Shown here one piece after another: positions 60,479 to 64,000 of a stretch of DNA of 64,000 nucleotides; the first letter of the stretch is position 1, and each line of letters begins with the position of its first letter. The notes under the pieces are model-generated. The model ran no database searches. It saw only the letters and a list, made by a program, of their open reading frames with translations, and was not told where the DNA came from. Both the position numbers and the translations under genes were made by a program. The DNA is taken from NCBI RefSeq assembly GCF_005116445.1, contig NZ_SWBQ01000003.1, positions 124,001-188,000 on the forward strand, read 5' to 3'. The stretch is from Pedobacter frigoris. Its GTDB lineage: Bacteria > Bacteroidota > Bacteroidia > Sphingobacteriales > Sphingobacteriaceae.

Positions 60479-60509
60479 CAGACTCATATATATTAACATG
60501 AATTTAGGG

Positions 60510-61619
60510 TTACCGTAAAGTTTTATTTAAAAAAGCGTCAAGCTCTTCGCCGCGAAGGTTTTTAGCCAAAATCTTGCCATTGGGATCGATTAAAAATGAG
60601 CTTGGAATGGCTTCAATCTGATATAATCTTACCGTTGGACCTTCAAAATCTTTCAGTTCGCCTGCATGGTTCCAGGTCAGCTGATCATCTGTAATAGCCT
60701 TTTTCCAGGCAGCAACATCTTTATCTAAAGAAATACCAAGAACTGTGAAGTTCTTATCCTTGAATTGCTGATAGGCTTTAACAAGATTCGGGTTCTCTTG
60801 TCTGCAAGGCGTGCACCATGAAGCCCAAAAATCCAACAATACATATTTGCCTTTGAAATCAGAAAGCTTAACGGGTTTGCCATCCAGACCATCAATAGTG
60901 AAATCAGGCGCAATCTGTCCTACCTGAACAGCTTTCAAGCCTGCCATTTTTTTCAAAAACTCTGTTACTGCGGCATTGTCATTAAAACTGCTTTTTATTT
61001 TATCGGAATATTCAACTACCTCTTTCTCATATTCCGCAGGGTTCAAAAGATTAATCGCATAAAACCCAGCTAATGATTCTGTATTGTCCTGTGCAAATTT
61101 CAGGATGGTTTTGTTCAGAGATTCTACTTCAGCATTGTATTTCGGTTTGATTTGCTCCATAATCATCTCACGCTGATCAGGCTGAGTCGCTACAGTTTCT
61201 TCAAATTCTGTCTGTATGGCATTGATACGGACAATGTATTCGTTTTTAGTAGTATTTAACTCTTGTAACTTATCTGCTTCTCTTGCACCTGAAATGTGAT
61301 AAGCTAAAGTTTTATCGCCTAAATCTGCAGTAATTTTGATGACATCTCCATTTTTTGCGATGATCATGTATTCATGATTATCCGCAGTGATCCTAAAGAA
61401 ATCTACGCCCGGTGTGCTATGGCTAAATTTGAATTCTCCTTTATCTGAAAACACAGTAGAATCAAGCGCAACCGCATTGTCTTTTTTCAGACCAAACAGG
61501 TATACTTTACTTTTTGGCGCTGCATTTTTGAACTCGCCGTTGATTACAAATTTACTGCTGTCTTTACACGATGCTAAAGCCATGCAAAGTAGGATTAATA
61601 GATAATTGATTCTGTTCAT
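60510..61619 (-). CDS. TlpA-like thioredoxin lipoprotein with DUF4369-type N-terminal domain
   Basis: 369 residues. Lipoprotein signal ending Leu-Ala-Ser-Cys18. The N-terminal beta domain (about 24-120: Phe-Val-Ile-Asn-Gly-Glu-Phe...Ser-Lys-Val-Tyr-Leu) is DUF4369-like, followed by a helical middle. A thioredoxin domain from about 233 has the redox motif Trp-Cys-Thr-Pro-Cys and a cis-Pro in Ile-Pro-Ser-Ser-Phe-Leu-Ile. It acts as a periplasmic thiol-disulfide reductase, for example in cytochrome c maturation or peptide metabolism. It lies one base after gatB, probably in one operon. Confidence 0.92.
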   Translation of the reverse strand: MNRINYLLILLCMALASCKDSSKFVINGEFKNAAPKSKVYLFGLKKDNAVALDSTVFSDKGEFKFSHSTPGVDFFRITADNHEYMIIAKNGDVIKITADLGDKTLAYHISGAREADKLQELNTTKNEYIVRINAIQTEFEETVATQPDQREMIMEQIKPKYNAEVESLNKTILKFAQDNTESLAGFYAINLLNPAEYEKEVVEYSDKIKSSFNDNAAVTEFLKKMAGLKAVQVGQIAPDFTIDGLDGKPVKLSDFKGKYVLLDFWASWCTPCRQENPNLVKAYQQFKDKNFTVLGISLDKDVAAWKKAITDDQLTWNHAGELKDFEGPTVRLYQIEAIPSSFLIDPNGKILAKNLRGEELDAFLNKTLR

Positions 61620-61620
61620 G

Positions 61621-63084
61621 TTACTTTAGTTTTTCCTGTAGAATTTCATTTATTTTTTGAGGATTGGCTTTCCCTTTTGCCAGTTTCATTACTTCACCAA
61701 CAAAAAGACCCAATACGCCTTTCTTTCCTTTTTTATATGCCTGTACCTGTGCATCGTACTGTTGAAGTACGGCATCCACAAATCCGCTAAGCTCGTCACT
61801 ATTTTCGGCTATCAGGAGGTTTTGCTCAGCAGCAAGCTTTGCTACGTCGACGTTTTCAGATTTCATTAACAGGGGCAGCAACTGCTGCAACGCAACCTGC
61901 TGCGTGATCTTTTTATCATCAACCATATTAATGACATCTGCAAGCTGTTCTGCACTTACTTTAAAGGCGGATATACTTATTCCCTGCTCACTTAACAAAG
62001 CTCTAACTGAGCCGGTAAGCCAGTTGACCAGACTTTTCGGATTGTTCACTGCAACCAATGCAGTATTGAAATAATTCAATAATTCATGATCTTCAGAAAG
62101 CATAGTTGCTTCTGAAACATTCATTCCATAATCATGTATCAGCTTTTTTGATATTTCCCGCGGCAAAGCCGGCATATCAAACTTCAGCTGGGCCAGCCAT
62201 TCATCAGAGATGTGTATAGGTGCCAGATCAGGATCTGGAAAATACCGATAATCATTGGCTTCTTCTTTACTCCTCATTGGCGAAGTAGTGCCCTGGTCAG
62301 CATCAAAATTCAGTGTACTCTGAATAATTTTTCCACCGGCAGAAATCACTTCAGCCTGACGGTTAAATTCAAAATCCATTGCCCTGCGTACATTCCTGAT
62401 AGAGTTCAGGTTTTTCACTTCGCAGCGCGTACCAAACTCCATTGTTCCAAACGGACGAATTGAAATATTCGCGTCACAGCGTAAGCTACCTTCTTCCATA
62501 TTTCCGTCACTTACATCTAAATGACGTACCAGTTTTCTCATTTCTGTAAGTAATGCTGAGGCTTCCTCCGAACTCCGTATATCTGGTTCTGTAACGATTT
62601 CTATAAGTGGAACACCAGCCCTATTGAGATCTACATAAGAATATTGGTCATTCTGATCATGTATGCTTTTGCCCGCATCCTCCTCCAGATGGATTCTATT
62701 GATACCTATTCTTTTTTCCTCTCCATTACTCAATACGACATCCAGATATCCATTCTGGCAAATAGGTTTGTTATCCTGAGTAATCTGATATCCCTTAGGC
62801 AGATCGGCATAGAAGTAATTCTTTCGGTCAAAATAGTTGACCTGGTTAACCGTACAATTCAGTGCCAGCCCCATCCTTACGGCCTTAGCAACTACTTCTT
62901 TGTTCAGCTTTGGAAGTGCGCCCGGCAAGGCCAGTGACACCGCTGAGATATGCTCATTCGGTCCAGCACCAAATTCAGCACTGTCTGAGGAGAATATTTT
63001 TGTTTGTGTATTTAGTTGTACGTGTATTTCCAAGCCAGATACCAGTTCATATACTGATGGGGAAACTTCGGTTTTCGTACTCAT
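61621..63084 (-). CDS. gatB: Asp-tRNA(Asn)/Glu-tRNA(Gln) amidotransferase subunit B
   Basis: 487 residues, full length. The kinase-like cradle domain starts Glu-Leu-Val-Ser-Gly-Leu-Glu-Ile-His-Val-Gln-Leu. Signature blocks are Asp-Arg-Lys-Asn-Tyr-Phe-Tyr-Ala-Asp-Leu-Pro-Lys-Gly-Tyr-Gln, Arg-Cys-Asp-Ala-Asn-Ile-Ser and Tyr-Arg-Tyr-Phe-Pro-Asp-Pro-Asp-Leu. The C-terminal YqeY-like domain closes with Gly-Lys-Ala-Asn-Pro-Gln. With GatA and GatC (not in the window) it converts Glu-tRNA(Gln) to Gln-tRNA(Gln). It is followed at once by the TlpA-like gene. Confidence 0.97.
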   Translation of the reverse strand: MSTKTEVSPSVYELVSGLEIHVQLNTQTKIFSSDSAEFGAGPNEHISAVSLALPGALPKLNKEVVAKAVRMGLALNCTVNQVNYFDRKNYFYADLPKGYQITQDNKPICQNGYLDVVLSNGEEKRIGINRIHLEEDAGKSIHDQNDQYSYVDLNRAGVPLIEIVTEPDIRSSEEASALLTEMRKLVRHLDVSDGNMEEGSLRCDANISIRPFGTMEFGTRCEVKNLNSIRNVRRAMDFEFNRQAEVISAGGKIIQSTLNFDADQGTTSPMRSKEEANDYRYFPDPDLAPIHISDEWLAQLKFDMPALPREISKKLIHDYGMNVSEATMLSEDHELLNYFNTALVAVNNPKSLVNWLTGSVRALLSEQGISISAFKVSAEQLADVINMVDDKKITQQVALQQLLPLLMKSENVDVAKLAAEQNLLIAENSDELSGFVDAVLQQYDAQVQAYKKGKKGVLGLFVGEVMKLAKGKANPQKINEILQEKLK

Positions 63085-63127
63085 TTATAGGCAATAATTT
63101 AACTTAAATCAATATGTATTGGACATA

Positions 63128-63135
63128 CAAACATA
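63128..63135 (-). promoter_or_regulatory. Promoter -7 element for gatB
   Basis: TATGTTTG on the minus strand is a perfect TAnnTTTG; transcription would start near 63122, 38 bases before the gatB ATG. No -33 TTTG at the right distance. Confidence 0.45.
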
Positions 63136-63182
63136 ACCATTTATGCGTTATTAATACAGCTTTGTAGTCATAATTATACTTA

Positions 63183-63197
63183 TGGCACAAACTTTGA
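63183..63197 (+). promoter_or_regulatory. Candidate sigma-54 promoter for the Tyr/Arg-rich secreted protein
   Basis: TGGCAC (63183-63188), five bases, then TTGA. This is a perfect -24 element and a -12 element with GA instead of GC, with the required ten bases between GG and GA. The predicted start is about 28 bases before the ATG at 63237. No good TAnnTTTG lies at the usual place. Confidence 0.38.
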
Positions 63198-63236
63198 ATT
63201 TAATATTACACACACAAATATTAAAACCACAATTCT

Positions 63237-63755
63237 ATGAAAAGACTAATTTTACTGGCGATGCTCGGATTGGCATTCTCTGTAGCACCTCCCGCAAAAG
63301 CTCAGGTAAATGTGAGCATCAACATCGGATCGCAGCCGCAATGGGGGCCCAGGGGTTATGACTATGTAGATTATTATTACATGCCGGAAATTGAAAGCTA
63401 CTATTCTGTTCCCACCAGACAATTCATTTATTATAGCGGCAACAGGTGGATCCATTCACGTTCGCTTCCATCAAGATATAGAAGTTACGATTTATACTCC
63501 GGAAGGAAATATGTAATCAATGCACCGCATCCTTATAGGAACCACAACGTGTATAAGGTAAAATACAACAAGCGTTATAGCAACCGGGGTCCTATTCATT
63601 ACAGCAACGACCGACATTATAAAAATAAAAATCAAGGCCGGGGGCATTACGAAAAAGATCGAGGACGTGGCAAAAAACGTGATAATGACAGATATGAAGG
63701 GAGAAGGGAGAGACGAGATCCTGGTATAGAGCGCATCATCAGACCCAGAGGATAA
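63237..63755 (+). CDS. Secreted basic Tyr/Arg-rich protein
   Basis: 172 residues. A clear signal peptide (1-22, ending Ala-Lys-Ala-Gln) is followed by an Ile-Gly-Ser-Gln-Pro-Gln-Trp stretch and a Tyr-rich core (Tyr-Tyr-Tyr-Met-Pro-Glu-Ile-Glu-Ser-Tyr-Tyr). The C-terminal half is low complexity, dominated by Arg, Lys, Gly, Asn and Asp. Net charge is strongly positive. I know similar unnamed envelope proteins in the phylum but no function. It has a possible sigma-54 promoter and ends at a hairpin shared with the convergent partial gene. Confidence 0.82.
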   Translation: MKRLILLAMLGLAFSVAPPAKAQVNVSINIGSQPQWGPRGYDYVDYYYMPEIESYYSVPTRQFIYYSGNRWIHSRSLPSRYRSYDLYSGRKYVINAPHPYRNHNVYKVKYNKRYSNRGPIHYSNDRHYKNKNQGRGHYEKDRGRGKKRDNDRYEGRRERRDPGIERIIRPRG

Positions 63756-63759
63756 AAAG

Positions 63760-63785
63760 AAAGGCCGGACATCTGTCCGGCCTTT
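63760..63785. terminator. Bidirectional hairpin terminator
   Basis: Perfect 12-bp stem AAAGGCCGGACA (63760-63771) with TGTCCGGCCTTT (63774-63785), two-base loop, between two convergent genes. Short T and A runs on each side are consistent with termination in both directions. Confidence 0.85.
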
Positions 63786-63788
63786 ATA

Positions 63789-64000
63789 CTAATAACTCAA
63801 TTTCACTGCTGCAGCTATTGATGTATTGATTTGTTGCTTGTCCTGTACATAATTACTCAGGGATTCAAGTAAGTGATCGTATGATTTACTATTACTGATC
63901 TGGCAAAGTACCTGATGCCTCACTGCAACGTTTAAATAAATGCCGACGTCACTTCCAATTTTAAGATGTCTGCTATGCTTAAATAAAGTGGCAAAGACAT
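63789..64000 (-). CDS. Partial gene, C-terminal 70 residues, unknown function
   Basis: A minus-strand frame runs from the right edge to a TAG at 63789-63791. It reads Phe-Ala-Thr-Leu-Phe-Lys-His-Ser-Arg-His-Leu-Lys and Asp-Val-Gly-Ile-Tyr-Leu-Asn-Val-Ala-Val-Arg-His-Gln-Val-Leu, then a helical tail ending Ala-Ala-Val-Lys-Leu-Ser-Tyr. It converges on the secreted-protein gene with the terminator hairpin between, which supports it being a real gene end. The upstream part lies outside the window, so no family can be given. Confidence 0.55.
   Translation of the reverse strand, partial: VFATLFKHSRHLKIGSDVGIYLNVAVRHQVLCQISNSKSYDHLLESLSNYVQDKQQINTSIAAAVKLSY

Overview
The window looks like a chromosomal segment of a Bacteroidota bacterium, most likely a Pedobacter-like member of the Sphingobacteriaceae. 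The evidence is the protein families present (TonB receptor with a carboxypeptidase-like N-terminal domain, fused CcoN-CcoO, DUF4369/TlpA lipoprotein, YtxH, CvfB-like S1 protein), moderate AT content, and repeated promoters with the Bacteroidota -7 element TAnnTTTG. The clearest of these promoters sits exactly 5' of the RNase P RNA. There are no tRNAs, rRNAs, CRISPR arrays, prophages or intact insertion sequences.

Layout. 0-2.2 kb: partial lipoprotein, YtxH stress protein, MFS transporter. 2.3-9.5 kb: TPP riboswitch followed by a complete thiamine operon (thiS, thiC, a TenI-like ThiE paralog, thiD, thiE, thiG, thiH, thiF-rhodanese). 10-11 kb: CvfB-like S1 protein and a 40-codon remnant of a cytochrome c domain. 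11-20 kb: a tightly packed minus-strand operon of HD-PycTM membrane protein, polyphosphate kinase, beta-propeller lipoprotein, GAF protein and an outer-membrane barrel with an atypical-kinase-like N-terminal domain. 20.2-34 kb: a microaerobic respiration block with the cbb3 oxidase operon (ccoI-S-NO-Q-P-G-H, a SafE-like protein, truncated hemoglobin), hemN, an orphan 2-hydroxyacid-dehydrogenase domain, a FixL-type heme-PAS kinase and an NPD-like protein. TGA-N6-TCA dyads of CRP/FNR type lie in three of its promoter regions.

34-43.5 kb: DUF4185 lipoprotein, SNF2 helicase, then a putative copper-handling operon (Cys-rich small protein, TonB receptor, BNR-propeller lipoprotein with CxCC and Met/His motifs, helical lipoprotein, SCO). 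43.5-47.9 kb: thioesterase, fabH, metE with a cobalamin riboswitch. 48-53.6 kb: second SCO plus cytochrome c, AHSA1 protein, hybrid kinase, rnpB, sigma-54-type response regulator. 53.8-58.9 kb: an accessory, decaying stretch with a divergent sigma-70 factor, pseudogenes of an alpha/beta hydrolase, an AraC regulator and a ClC channel, short orphan genes and 11-bp-phased repeats. 58.9-64 kb: RluA, a PhoB-like regulator with its own Pho-box-like repeats, TlpA lipoprotein, gatB, a Tyr/Arg-rich secreted protein and a partial gene.

The 20-34 kb and 38-49 kb blocks plausibly work together: copper uptake and SCO delivery would supply the cbb3 (or another haem-copper) oxidase, hemN supplies haem without oxygen, and FixL/FNR-type control would switch them on at low oxygen. 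Two near-identical 90-bp hairpin repeats, 0.9 kb apart, differ by compensatory changes in their stems.
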